In this document: positions 10,427-21,361 of the stretch, in pieces
Layout of the letters: each line of letters opens with the position of its first letter
Numbering within the stretch: position 1 is the first letter of the stretch
Position numbers and translations under genes: made by a program
Assembly (NCBI RefSeq): GCF_023898315.1
Contig: NC_064614.1
Span: 75,342,501-75,406,500, forward strand
Source: Schistocerca nitens
Taxonomy: Eukaryota > Arthropoda > Insecta > Orthoptera > Acrididae
DNA length: 64,000 nt
Reading direction: 5' to 3'
The notes under the pieces: model-generated
What the model saw: the letters and a program-made list of their open reading frames with translations, nothing else
What the model was told of the DNA's origin: nothing
The model's database searches: none

Positions 10427-13374
10427 TCAGTCCTGAGACTGGTTTGATGCAGCTCTCCATGCTACTCTATCCTGTGCAAGCTTCTTCATCTCCCAGTACT
10501 TACTGCAACCTACATCCTTCTGAATCTGCTTAGTGTATTCATCTCTTGGTCTCCCTCTACGATTTTTACCCTCCACACTGCCCTCCAATGCTAAATTTGT
10601 GATCCCTTGATGCCTCAAAACATGTCCTACCAACAGATCCCTTCTTCTAGCCAAGTTGTGCCACAAACTTCTCTTCTCCCCAATCCTATTCAATACCTCC
10701 TCATTAGTTACGTGATCTACCCACCTTATCTTCAGCATTCTTCTGCAGCACCACATTTCGAAAGCTTATATTCTCTTCTTGTCCAAACTGGTTATCGTCC
10801 ATGTTTCACTTCCACACATGGCTACACTCCATACAAATACTTTCAGAAACGACTTCCTGCCACTTAAATCTACACTCGATGTTAACAAATTTCTCTTCTT
10901 CAGAAACGATTTCCTTGCCATTGCCAGTCTACATTTTATATCCTCTCTACTTCGACCATCATCAGTTATTTTACTCCCCAAATAGCAAAACTCCTTTACT
11001 ACTTTAAGTGTCTCATTTCCTAATCTAATCCCCTCAGCATCATCCGATTTAATTTGACTACATTTCATTATCCTCGTTTTGCTTTTGTTGATGTTCATCT
11101 TATATCCTCCTTTCAAGACACTGTCCATTCCGCTCAACTGCTCTTCCAAGTCCTTTGCTGCCTCTGACAGAATTACAATGTCATCGGCGAACCTCAAAGT
11201 TTTTACTTCTTCTCCATGAATTTTAATACCTACTCCGAACTTTTCTTTTGTTTCCATTACTGCATGCTCCATATACAGATTGAATAGCATCGGCGAGAGG
11301 CTACAACCCTGTCTCACTCCCTTCCCAACCACTGCTTCCCTTTCATGCCCATCGACTCTTATAACTGCCATCTGGTTTCTGTACAAATTGTAAATAGCCT
11401 TTCGCTCCCTGTATTTTACCCCTGCCACCTTCAGAATTTGAAAGAGAGTATTCCAGTTAACGTTGTCAAAAGCTTTCTCTAAGTCTACAAATGCTAGAAA
11501 CGTAGGTTTGCCTTTTCTTAATCTTTCTTCTAAGATAAGTCGTAAGGTTGGTATTGCCTCACGTGTTCCAACATTTCAACGGAAACCAAACTGATCTTCC
11601 CCGAGGTCCGCTTCTACCAGTTTTTCCATTCGTCTGTAAAGAATTCGCGTTAGTATTTTGCAGCTGTGACTTATTAAACTGATAGTTCGGTAATTTTCAC
11701 ATCTGTCAACGCCTGCTTTCTTTGGGATTGGAATTATTATATTCTTCTTGAAGTCTGTGGGTATTTCGCCTGTCTCATACATCTTGCTCACCAGATGGTA
11801 GAGTTTTGTCATGACTGGCTCTCCCAAGGCCATCAGTAGTTCTAATGGAATGTTGTCTACTCCCGGGGCCTTGTTTCGACACAGGTCTTTCAGTGCTCTG
11901 TCAAACTCTTCACGCAGTATCTTATCTCCCATTTCATCTTCATCTACCTCCTCTTCCATTTCCATAATATTGTCCTCAAGTACATCGCTCTTGTATAAAC
12001 CCTCTATATACTCCTTCCACCTTTCTGCCTTCCCTTCTTTGCTTAGAACTGGGTTGCCATCTGAGCTCTTGATATTCATATAAGTGTTTCTCTTCTCTCC
12101 AAAGGTCGCTTTAATTTTCCTGTAGGCAGTATCTATCTCACCCTTAGTGAGACAAGCCTCTACATCCTTACATTTGTCCTCTAGCCATCCCTGCTTAGCC
12201 ATTTTGCACTTCCTGTCGATCTCATTTTTGAGACGTTTGTATTCCTTTTTGCCTGCTTCATTTACTGCACTTTTATATTTTCTCCTTTCATCAATTAAAT
12301 TCAATATTTCTTCTGTTACCCAAGGATTTCTATTAGCCCTCGTCTTTTTACCTATTTGATCCTCTGCTGCCTTCACTACTTCATCGCTCAGAGCTACCCA
12401 TTCTTCCTCTACTGTATTTCTTTCCCCCATTCCTGTCAATTGTTCCCTTATGCTCTCCCTGAAACTCTCTACAACCTCTGGTTCTTTCAGTTTATCCAGG
12501 TCCCATCTCCTTAAATTCCCACCTTTTTGCAGTTTCTTCAGTTTCAATCTGCAGTTCATAACCAATAGATTGTGGTCAGAATCCACATCTGCCCCTGGAA
12601 ATGTCTTACAATTTAAAACCTGGTTCCTAAATCTCTGTCTTACCATTATATAATCTATCTGATACCTTTTAGTATCTCCAGGATTCTTCCAGGTATACAA
12701 CCTCCTTTTATGATTCTTGAACCAAGTGTTAGCTATGATTAAGTTATGCTCTGTGCAAAATTCTACCAGGCGGCTTCCTCTTTCATTTCTTCCCCCCAAT
12801 CCATATTCACCTACTATGTTTCCTTTTCTCCATTTTCCTACTGACGAATTCCAGTCACCCATGACTATTAAATTTTCGTCTCCCTTCATTACCTGAATAA
12901 TTTCTTTTATCTCGTCATACATTTCATCAATTTCTTCATCATCTGCAGAGCTAGTTGGCATATAAACTTGTACTACTGTAGTAGGCATGGGCTTTGTGTC
13001 TATCTTGGCCACAATAATGCGTTCACTATGCTGTTTGTAGTAGCTTACCCGCACGCCTATTTTTTTATTCATTATTAAACCTACTCCTGCATTACCTCTA
13101 TTTGAATTTGTATTTATAACCAAAAGTCTTGTTCCTCCTGCCACCGAACTTCACTAATTCCCACTATATCTAACTTTAACCTATCCATTTCCCTTTTTAA
13201 ATGTTCTAACCTACCTGCCCGATTAAGGGATCTGACATTCCACGCTCCGATCCGTAGAACGCCAGTTTTCATTCTCCTGATAACGACGTCCTCTTGAGTA
13301 GTTCCCGCCCGGAGATCCGAATGGGGGACTATTTTACCTCCGGAATATTTTACCCAAGAGGACGCCATCATCAT
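10427..13374 (-). pseudogene. RTE LINE polyprotein: apurinic-type endonuclease + reverse transcriptase (copy B)
   Basis: The likely start is ATG at 13374 (MMMASSWVKYSGG). The endonuclease domain shows IGAWNVRSL, GISEVRW, VYMPTS, GDWNSSVG and SDHNLLVMN, covering the acidic and His catalytic positions. Reverse transcriptase follows with PIPKKAG, NYRTISLIS, EDQFGFR, FVDLEKAFD, KGVRQGCSLSPMLF and RFADDIVIL. A C-terminal region, KRIEAFEMWCCRRMLKIRW to RRGRPRDEYTKQIQKD, ends in SNQSQD. Defects are few. A deletion of about 14 bp near 13130 shifts the frame (copy F keeps SGEYR there), and two single-base nonsense changes occur at 11576-11578 (Arg codon to TGA) and just before 10756 (Glu codon to TAA). 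The enzyme would nick DNA and copy its own RNA into the break. This copy is inactive but young. Confidence 0.95.
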
Positions 13375-13375
13375 T

Positions 13376-13684
13376 TAATCATACAGTAAAGCTGCATGTC
13401 CTCGGGAAAAATTACGGCTGTAGTTTCCCCTTGCTTTCAGCCGTTCGCAGTACCAGCACAGCAAGGCCGTTTTGGTTAATGTTACAAGGCCAGATCAGTC
13501 AATCATCCAGACTATTGTCGCTGCAACTACTGAAAAGGCTGCTGCTCCTCTTCAGAAACCACATGTTTGTCTGGCCTCTCAACAGATACCCCTCCTTTGT
13601 GGTTGCACCTACGGTACGGCCATCTGTATCGCTGAGGCACGCAAGCCTCCCCACCAACGGCAAGGTCCATGGTTCATGGGGGGG
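13376..13684 (-). promoter_or_regulatory. 5' leader of RTE LINE copy B
   Basis: About 310 bp upstream of the main start, shared nearly base for base with copy F (61234-61541). RTE elements must carry an internal promoter to be transcribed after insertion, so this segment is the natural candidate; no specific motif was identified. It also contains a conserved open frame of 50-95 codons (EPWTLPLVGRL), interrupted by one stop in this copy. Confidence 0.4.
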
Positions 13685-13695
13685 TTATCAGAGTT

Positions 13696-14860
13696 ATATA
13701 CACGTAAAACATACGTAGTTCCTAATACTTAGCTGAAGTGTCTAAAAAGCAAGTAAGATATCTCCATAAGCGTGTGTCTGTGAGCTGTATACTGGTAGCT
13801 ACAATCAGATATAAGCCTGTCAAATATACTTGTAGTGATTCCCTTCACTAATTTGCCATGCTGATTCCTCATATGGATATTACAAGAAAGAACAATGTAA
13901 GTAAAATTACAGAGACTTGCTCTTGCATGGAGGCTTACCAACAAACATTCGTCTTGCTTACATGTCGCAATTGGAACGGGGACGTTTGGCACAGAATTTA
14001 GTCTCTGGTACATGCTACAAGGTAGCTTGTGGAGCTGCAGAGGTCATGTAGTTGCAGATGCTTCTAGCGTGCAGGTAACTGGAACGGCGAATGTGTACAA
14101 GGCACCTGGAAATACCTTTCGTACAGGCAAAGCTGTACGATCAGAGAGCAAGAGCGCCTGACATTGCGTAGAAGCTCTCCTGGTCGAGTATAACGTCGGT
14201 ACAAAGGTGAAAGGCCAAGGGGCAATGCGCGACCGCATTTCTGCTGAACACATGCGAAATGTTGCTGTACCGTGCTGCCCCCAGGCAGATCATACGCCGC
14301 TTTGTATTTCTTTGCCTACATACAGCGTCATAACCAGAACTAACAAAGGTATGGATTGTCATATCTCCCTTCTAAAGTGATACCGGTATGTTTCATTCCC
14401 GCTTACCCATTGCACTACCAAGAGGAGGGGGTACTTCATGACCACGTTTTAGAAATATTGTTATCTAGTCAGATAATTATATTTCAAAATTTTGAAAAAA
14501 GAAGTTTCAACAGATCCTGCAATTATCTTAAAATTTTAATGAAACTTAACTCAAAATATTAATACTTACATTTGTGATGACCTTTCGAAATTAGATCGAA
14601 ATAAATTGGTTGAGTGGGAATAACTTGGCGCCAGCTGTGTTAGGTACATATATTCTACTTGTTGGTGACGTATGATAAATTATGGCAGAATATCAGGTTT
14701 AGAGTCCACGTCGGGCAAAATGTTCATACCACACCTGCAGGTAGGATATCTGTACGTAATACTACTGAAACCCAGTTATTCACATTCAGCTAATTTATTT
14801 CGATCAAAAATTTAAGACTTAGAAGAGGATGTGAACAGATACCATACATTTTCAGGTTCA
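13696..14860. other. Anonymous DNA, no gene recognised
   Basis: No coding or mobile-element signature recognised. The stretch near 14040-14300 is richer in GC than its surroundings but its frames show no known motif. Confidence 0.35.
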
Positions 14861-14869
14861 TGACCATCA

Positions 14870-15245
14870 TTACAGGTGAGTATATTTTTAAAATACGTTT
14901 TGTGAATAAAAGCAACGACAGTTAAAAAAATTTGTACTTTTTTAAATTTTTTGTGGTGGTCAAGGTATTCTCCCCGTGCTAGCACATGTTATGGACGATG
15001 CAATTAAGACTGTGTTAAAACGTACTTTCATGTTCTGGATCGTCCTTCACCTGAATACCCGTTTAAAACGTATGTTGTTAATAAAGTTAAGAACAATTAA
15101 AGAATTTTTTTTTAAATTTTTGTGGTGGTCATAAAGTACCTTGCCACACCCTTTGATAGTACAAGTTATGAAAAATGTCTTTGTATAACTAGGGTTAAAG
15201 TGTTCGTACACTACCATTGCGACTAACAAAAACAAAACAGCATTG
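14870..15245. repeat. Diverged two-unit tandem repeat (about 180 bp period)
   Basis: Two segments share the order: AAAACGT-like block, a run of T and A, then TTTTTGTGGTGGTCA. The last block occurs near 14946-14964 and again near 15115-15131. Divergence is substantial and the unit borders are approximate. Confidence 0.45.
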
Positions 15246-15925
15246 TAATTACCTGTAAAATTAATATGAAAATTGTAGTCCGTGACGAAGTGAAAAGTCA
15301 TAGGGTGATAAAAGTGTTGGGGTACCGGTACGCAGATATACAGATGGTGGTAGTATCGCTTACACGAGGTACAAAAGGGCAGCAGACTGGCGGAGCTGTC
15401 ATTAATACTCCAGTAATTCCTGTGAAAATGGTTTCGGATGTGGTTATGGCTGCACGACGCGAGTTAACAGACTATGAACGCGGAACGATAGTTGGAGTTA
15501 ATCACATGGGGCATTCTATTTCGGAAATCGTTAGGGAATTCAGTATTCCGAGATTCATAGTCTGAGGTGTGCACCGAGAATACCCTGTTTCAGGCATTAC
15601 CTCACACTACAGACAACGCAGTGACCGACAGTCTTGTCTTAAAGATCAAGCAGAGCGGCGTTTGCACAGAGCTGTCGATGCTAACAGACTAGTTACACTG
15701 CTCGAAATAACTGAGAAGTTAATGTGGGACGTATGACTAACGTATCCGTTAGGAGAGTGGGACGAAATCTGGCGTTAATGTGCTGTGGGAGCAGTCGTCG
15801 TACGCGAGTGCCTTTGATAACTGCACGACATGGCCTGAAGCAACTCTCCTGGGCTCGAAGCCATATCGTCTGCAACCTAGATCACTGTACAACCGGGGCC
15901 TGCTCTGGAGAGTCAAGATTTAAAT

Positions 15926-17176
15926 TACGAGGGCAGTTCAATAAGTAATGCAACACATTTTTTTCTGAAACAGGGGTTGTTTTATTCAGCATTGAAATAC
16001 ACCAGGTTATTCCCCAATCTTTTAGCTACACAACACTATTTTTCAACGTAATCTCCATTCAGTGCTACGGCCTTACGCCACCTTGAAATGAGGGCCTGTA
16101 TGCCTGCACGGTACCACGCCAAACATATGGAAATCCGACGGTGCGAGATCGGGGCTGTAGGGTGCATGAGGAAGAACAGTCCACTGAAGTTTTGTGAGCT
16201 CCTCTCGGGTGCGAAGACTTGTGTGAGGTCTTGCGTTGTCATGAAGAAGGAGAAGTTCGTTCTGATTTTTGTGCCTACGAACACGCTGAAGTCGTTTCTT
16301 AAATTTCTGAAGAGTAGCGCAATACACTTCAGAGTTGATCGTTTGACCATGGGGAAGGTCATCGAACAGAATAACCCCTTCAGCGTCCCAGAAGACTGTA
16401 ACCATGACTTTACCGGCTGAGGGTATGGCTTTAAACTTTTTCTTGGTAGGGGAGTGGGTGTGGCGCCACTCCATTGATTGCCGTTTTGTTCCAGGTTCGA
16501 AGTGATGAACTCATGTTTCATCGCCTGTAACAATCTTTGACAAGAAATAGTCACCCTCAGCCACATGACGAGCAAGCAATTCCGCACAGATGGTTCTCCT
16601 TTGCTCTTTATGGTGTTCGGTTAGACAACGAGGGACCCAGCGGGAACAAACCTTTGAATATCCCAACTGGTGAACAATTGTGACAGCACTACCAACAGAG
16701 ATGTCAAGTTGAGCACTGAGTTGTTTGATGGTGATCCGTCGATCATCTCGAACGTGTGTGTTCGCACGCTCCGCCATTGCAGGAGTCACAGCTGTGCACG
16801 GCCGGCCCGCACGCGGGAGATCAGACAGTCTTGCTTGACCTTGCGGCGATGATGACACACGCTTTGCCCAACGACTCACCGTGCTTTTGTCCACTGCCAG
16901 ATCACCGTAGACGTTCTGCAAGCGCCTATGAATATCTGATATGCTCTGGTTTTCCGCCAAAAGAAACTCGATCACTGCCCATTGTTTGCAACGCACATCC
17001 GTTACAGACGCCATTTTAACAGCTCCGTACAGCGCTGCCACCTGTCGGAAGTCAATGAAACTATACGAGACGAAGCGGGAATGTTTGAAAATATTCCACA
17101 AGAAATTTCAGGTTTTTTCAACCAAAATTGGCCGAGTAAAAAAATGTGTTGCATTACTTATTGAACTGCCCTCGTA
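15926..17176 (-). mobile_element. mariner transposon nested in Tc1
   Basis: A 1251-bp element including the TA at each end. The ends are inverse copies: TACGAGGGCAGTTCAATAAG at 15926-15945 and its complement at 17157-17176, continuing inward to about 35 bp with few mismatches. Length and TA target fit mariner. It sits precisely between two colinear halves of an older Tc1 transposase gene, so the insertion order is certain. The ACGAGGGC tip is shared with three deletion derivatives elsewhere in the window. Confidence 0.95.
16036..17014 (-). pseudogene. mariner transposase (DD34D), inactivated
   Basis: The likely start is the ATG at 17014 (MASVTDVRCKQ). The N-terminal helix-turn-helix pair is intact, with KSTVSRWAKRV and LPRAGRPCTAV, then HTH2 SAQLDISVGSAVTIVHQLG. 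The first Asp is in IVTGDET, but the next codon, Trp in the family, is TGA (16511-16513). The same frame then continues with WRHTHSPTKKK, LLLHDNARPHT (second Asp) and YSPDLAPSDFHMFG (third Asp), with 34 residues between the last two. Beyond FHMFG an internal deletion of perhaps 30-40 codons plus a frameshift joins to SRWRKAVALNGDYVEK, the usual C-terminus. All catalytic residues survive, but the stop and deletion abolish function. It could still act as a substrate for a related transposase. Confidence 0.93.
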
Positions 17177-17498
17177 GTAAGAGATGATGGTAGGGTTAGA
17201 GTGTGGCGCAGACCCCAACAAGCTGTGCACTCGAGTTATCAATAAGGTACTGTGCTAGCAGGTGGTTGCTCCATAGTAAGTGTGGGCTGTGTTTGCTTGT
17301 ACTGGATTGGGTCTTCTGGATTTTTGTGTACTTGGAGACGATTTGGAGTCATTCATAGACTCCATGTTCCCAAATTACGAAGAAATTTTTATGGATGAAA
17401 ATGCGCCGTTTCACTGACCTACAGTTCGCGATTGCTTTGGAGACCATTCTGGACAGCTGGAGCGAATGATTCGGACACCCACATCGCCCGATATGAAT

Positions 17499-17567
17499 CC
17501 TATTGAATAGGTACCGATGACCTCAGCAGTTTGGTCCCATAGGAACTGACCACCACCACCTATTGAA
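17499..17567 (+). mobile_element. Short SINE 3' fragment in the Tc1 relic
   Basis: About 51 bp (17508-17558; TAGGTACCGATGACCTCAGC to CACCACCA) lies between two copies of CCTATTGAA (17499-17507 and 17559-17567). It splits the Tc1 codons for NPIE from HLWD. The CCGATGACCTCAGCAGTTTGG type differs from the ATGACCTCAGATGTTAAG type seen in other SINEs here, which suggests a second subfamily. Confidence 0.85.
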
Positions 17568-17794
17568 CATTTATGGGACATAGCTGAGATATCACTTCAT
17601 GCACAAAATCCTACACTGGCAACACTTTCGCAATTCTGTATGGCTATAGAGGGAGCATAGTTCAGTATTTCGGCAGGGGACTTCTAACGACATACTGAGT
17701 CCACGCCACGTCGATTTGCTGAACTATGGCTGGGAAAAGGAGGTAGAACGCGACATTAGGAAGTGTCCCATGAATTTTTTCAGCTCATCGAATT

Positions 17795-18115
17795 GTACTG
17801 CCTTGGGAGTAAAATAATTTATGCCTCATGGGAACAGAAGTATCTAACAAGCAACTTTTGTTTGAAGAAGAAACCAATGAGAGTGTACGACTAGAGCGCA
17901 GCACTGTATGCACCTGAATAATGGAGTGTAGGAAAACCAGAAAATAGAGGATTGGAAGGATTTGAAATGTGTTTTAGTAGAAGGATGCAGCGGTTTAAGG
18001 GTACCGGTAAGACATTAAATGAGATACTCCGCAGAATCGTCGGGAAATCAATGTGTGTTTAAGGCTGACTAGAACAAGGAACAAGATGGTAAGACATATG
18101 TTACAGCGTCGGTTT
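17795..18115 (+). pseudogene. Old RTE LINE relic, C-terminal region
   Basis: Broken translation gives YCLGSKII, then GLEGFEMCFSRRMQRF, LNEILRRIVGKS and a TRW/DIC block. These correspond in order to YLGSKITDD, IEAFEMWCYRRMLKIRW, NEEVLNRIGEKRS and TRRRDRLVGHVL of young RTE copies. Numerous stops. It starts immediately after the decayed end of the Tc1 relic. Confidence 0.65.
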
Positions 18116-18644
18116 ACCGTGAACGTAAATAAATCCAGCGTATTGCGCTGAATAGGCGAAGAAATCCACTGCTGTTCGGTTACACTATTGACAACAAATC
18201 CACAGAAGTAGTGGCTTACAAAGCATTTATTTGACCGATTCTTGTATGTGTGTATTGAGATCTTTATCACTTAGGTCCCATTGAACGAGAAAATCGTTAA
18301 AAGAAAGGGACGTTCCGTCACGGGATCGTGAAGTCAGCTACAAGAGAGATGTCCTGCTGGACGGTGAGGGTTACCACTGAATTTCCAAGAGAGTGCGTTC
18401 TGGGAAAAGTCGGAGATCACGTTACCTCCGCCCAAGTAGGTCTCGCGAAATTAACACAACGAGCAGCGAATGGAACAGACAAAGGGGAGGGGGTAGGAGT
18501 TAGTGTTACCAGAGGTACTCTCCGTCGCAAAGCAAAGTAGCTTACGGAATGAAGATGTAGATCTAGATCGGAGATCAAGGGCCACAGTGTTAGAGGGAGC
18601 CACCGTGGGCAAAACCGGCAGGGTAAAACAGACACACATCACAG

Positions 18645-20097
18645 ACACACATCAACAAAAGTTTTCCATCATCCCGGTTCCCAGAACTCCTGAAGATAGA
18701 CGTTGACTGTGGATATTTATCACAGACACAGTCCCTTTGACTGTTTAGAGATGTCGCTAAACGCACCCAAAGATGCAAACAACCATGCATGAGCGGCTCC
18801 TATTAGACGGAGGGCGTCCGACAGCCAATCAGTTCCAGTCATTCTACCAGGGAGGAGGTACACGCCTCGTGTTGTCTGTAGTTCAACCATGCCTAAACGG
18901 TCAACACCGCGGTTCGACCGCGTCCGTATTGTTACTTTGCGCCAGGAAGAACTTTCAACAAGGGAAGTGTCCAGGCGTCTTGGAGTGAACCAAAGCGATG
19001 TTGTCCGGAGATGAAGAGATACAGAGAGAAAGGAACTGTCGATGACATACCTCACTCAGGCCGCCGAATGGCTACTACTGCAGTGAATTACCGCTACCTA
19101 CGGATTATGGCTTGGAAGAACGCTGACAGCAACGCCACCATGTCGAATGATGCTTTTCGTGCAGCCACAGGACTTCGTGTTACTACTCAAACTGTGCGCA
19201 ATAGGCTGCATGATGGGCAACTTCACTCCCGACGTCCATGGTGAGGTCCACGACACTATGCAGTGTGGTACAGATATGCCCAACAACATGCCGAATGGAC
19301 CGCTCAGGACTGACATCACGGTTTCTTCACCGATGAGTGTCGCATATGCCTTCAACTAGACAATCGTCGGAGTCGCGTCTGGAGGCAACCCGGTCAGGCT
19401 GCATGCCTTAGACACACTGCCCTGCGAGTGCAGCAAGGTGTATGCTCTCTGTTGTCCTGGGGTGGCATTATGTGGAGCCTATGTACCCCGCTGGTGGTCA
19501 TGGAAGGTGCAATAACCGCTGTACTATACGTGAATGCCATCCTCCGACCGACAGTCCAACCATATCGGCAGCATATTGGCGAGGCATTCGTCTTCATGGA
19601 CGACAATTCACGCCGCCATCGTGCACATCTTGTAAATGACTTCCTTTTTGGTAACAACATAGCTCGACTAGAGCGGCCAGCATATTCTCCACATATGAAC
19701 TTTATCGAAAATGCCTGGGATAGACTGAAGAGGGCTGTTTGTGGACGACGTGACCCACCAACCACTCTCAGGGACCTAAGCCCAATCGCCGTTGAGAAGT
19801 GGCAGAATCTGGACCAACAGTGTCTAGATGAACTTGAGGATAGTATGCCATGATGAAGACAACGATGCATCAGTGCAAGAGGACGTGCTACTGTGTATTT
19901 GAGGTACCGGTGTGTACAGCAATCTCGACCATCACCTCTGAAGGTCTCGCTGTATGATGGTACATCATGCAATGTGTGGTTTTCATGAGCAATAAGAGGG
20001 CGGAAATGACGATTATGTTGAACTCTACTCCAATGTTCTGTACAGGTTCCAGAACTCTCGGAACCGAGGAGATGCAGAACTTTTTTTGATGTGTGTA
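18645..20097 (+). mobile_element. Tc1-like transposon relic with recognisable inverted ends
   Basis: The left end (ACACACATCAACAAAAG at 18645) and the right end (complement of CTTTTTTTGATGTGTGT near 20080-20096) match over about 50 bp. This includes a CGGTTCC...AGAACT block. The element is about 1.45 kb, normal for Tc1. The interior holds one decayed transposase gene. No other element interrupts it. Confidence 0.75.
18889..19900 (+). pseudogene. Tc1-like transposase, frameshifted
   Basis: The start is ATG at 18889 (MPKRSTPRFDRVRIVTLRQE) with helix-turn-helix STREVSRRLGVNQSDVV. A frameshift near 19005 leads to GTVDDIPHSGRR and ATGLRVTTQTVRNRLHDG. A stop and a small deletion follow RRPW at 19244. 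The first Asp is in FFTDECR (about 19328). The frame from 19428 has GGIMW, VFMDDNSRRHRAH (second Asp) and AYSPHMNFIENAWDRLKRAV (final Glu, with His replacing the usual Asp of SPDMNPIE). It stops at 19853, just short of a degraded RCISARGRAT C-terminus. The DDE triad is present in pieces, but at least one frameshift and two stops make it a pseudogene. Confidence 0.85.
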
Positions 20098-20337
20098 ATA
20101 ATCCGGAACATTGGGTGTAAGTGATGCTCAGGGATGGAGGCACAGTAGAGGACAACGAATGTGAAGTAGTTTTGAGAAACTGTGGGGTATAATAAGCTGC
20201 TTGATAATGCCACACATCAAATCGCTGCCACGATACACCTGAAACTAGTTATGGAACAAATTGGTTAAAACAGTTGTGTGCTGACGGGATTTTTCAAAAA
20301 TTAGAACTAAGTATAAATCACTGCCTTAAACATTATG

Positions 20338-21361
20338 TTGTTGTTGTTGTTGTGGTCTTCAGTCCTGAGACTGGTTTGATGCAGCTCTCCTTGCTACTCT
20401 ATCCTGTGCAAGCTTCTTCATCTCCCAGTACCTACTGCAATCTACATCCTTCTGAATCTGCTTAGTGTATTCATCTCTTGGTCTCCCTCTACGATTTTTA
20501 CCCTCCACGCTGCCCTCCAATACTAAATTGGTGATCCTTTGATGCCTCAAAACATGTCCTACCAACCGATCCCTTCTTCTAGTCAGGTTGTGCCACAAAT
20601 TTCTCATCTCTCCAATTCTATTCAATACCTCCTCATTAGTTATGTCATCTACCCATCTAATCTTCAACGTTCTTCTGTAGCACCATATTTCGAAAGCTTC
20701 TATTCTCTTCATGTCTAAACTATTTATCGTCCATGTTTCACTTCCATACATGGCTACACTCCATACAAATACTTTCAGAAACTACTTCCTGACAAATCTA
20801 TACTCTAAGTTAACACATTTCTCTTCTTCAGAAAAGCTTTTCTTGCCATTGCCAGTCTACATTTTATATCCTCTCTACTTCGACCATCATCAGTTATTTT
20901 TATCCCCAAATAGCAAAACTCGTTTACTACGTTAAGTGTCTTATTTCCTAATCTAATGCCCTCAGCATCACCCGACTTAATTCGACTACATTAAATTGTC
21001 TTCGTTTTGCTTTTGTTGATGTTCATCTTATATCCTCCTTTCAAGACACTGTCCATTCCGTTCAATTGCTCTTCCAGGTCCTTTGCTGTCTCTGACTGAA
21101 TCATAATGTCATCGACGAACCTCAAAGTTTTTATTTCTTGTCCACGGATTTTAATACCTACTCCGCATTTTTCCTTCGTTTCCTTTACTGCTTGCTCAAT
21201 ATACAGATTGACTAACATCGGGGAGAGGCTACAACCGTGTCTCACTCCCTTCCCAACCACTGCTCCCCTTTCATGCCCCTCGAGTCTTATAACTGCCAAC
21301 TGATTTCTGTACAAAGTGTAAATACCCTTTCGCTCCCTGTATTTTACCCCCGCCACCTTCA
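20338..21361 (-). mobile_element. 5'-truncated RTE LINE (copy C)
   Basis: The minus-strand element begins mid reverse transcriptase (KVAGVKYRERKGIYTLYRNQ) and ends in the (CAA)n tail at 20338-20354. Motifs: KGVRHGCSLSPM, RFVDDIMIQ (catalytic Asp pair kept), NINKSKTKTI, then a stop and frame change near 20990. A 130-residue frame at 20359-20751 with SETWTINSLDMKRIEAFEIWCYRR and RRGRPRDEYTKQIQKD closes it. No clear target duplication was found (left flank ends CATTAT, right flank begins CGGTGTGA). More diverged from copy B than copies D and F are. Confidence 0.9.

Larger units (their letters stand above)
10400..13695 (-). mobile_element. Full-length RTE-clade LINE (copy B) with target-site duplication
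   Basis: The element body is 10411-13684 (3274 bp) and the 11-bp duplication TTATCAGAGTT flanks it at 10400-10410 and 13685-13695. The layout on the minus strand is a leader of about 310 bp, one long endonuclease plus reverse transcriptase gene, almost no 3' untranslated region, and a (CAA)n tail read as GTTGTTGTT on the plus strand. Length, single gene, and a microsatellite tail directly after the stop all fit the RTE clade. The 5' end matches that of copy F (58118-61541) closely, so it is probably the true element start. Confidence 0.95.
15400..17790 (+). mobile_element. Tc1-like relic interrupted by a mariner and a SINE fragment
   Basis: The transposase starts near the ATG at 15446 (MAARRELTDYERGTIVGV), a Tc1 helix-turn-helix followed by GHSISEIVREFSIPR. 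Broken frames run to ESRFKL at about 15910-15925. There the first catalytic residue is Gly instead of Asp (GESRF, normally DESRF). At 15926 the mariner begins. After it, VRDDGRVRVWRRPQQ (17177 onward) continues the same gene. The second Asp block (MDENAPFH near 17392) and PTSPDMNPIE (17480-17507) follow. Then comes a SINE fragment, and finally LWDIAEISLHAQNPTLATLSQFC. Many stops are present. Terminal repeats were not resolved; an RTE relic begins at about 17795. Confidence 0.85.

Noticed and set aside
11811..12653. Plus-strand open frames rich in Ser and Leu inside LINE copy B
   Set aside because: They are antisense shadows of the RTE polyprotein and recur at the same place in copy F.
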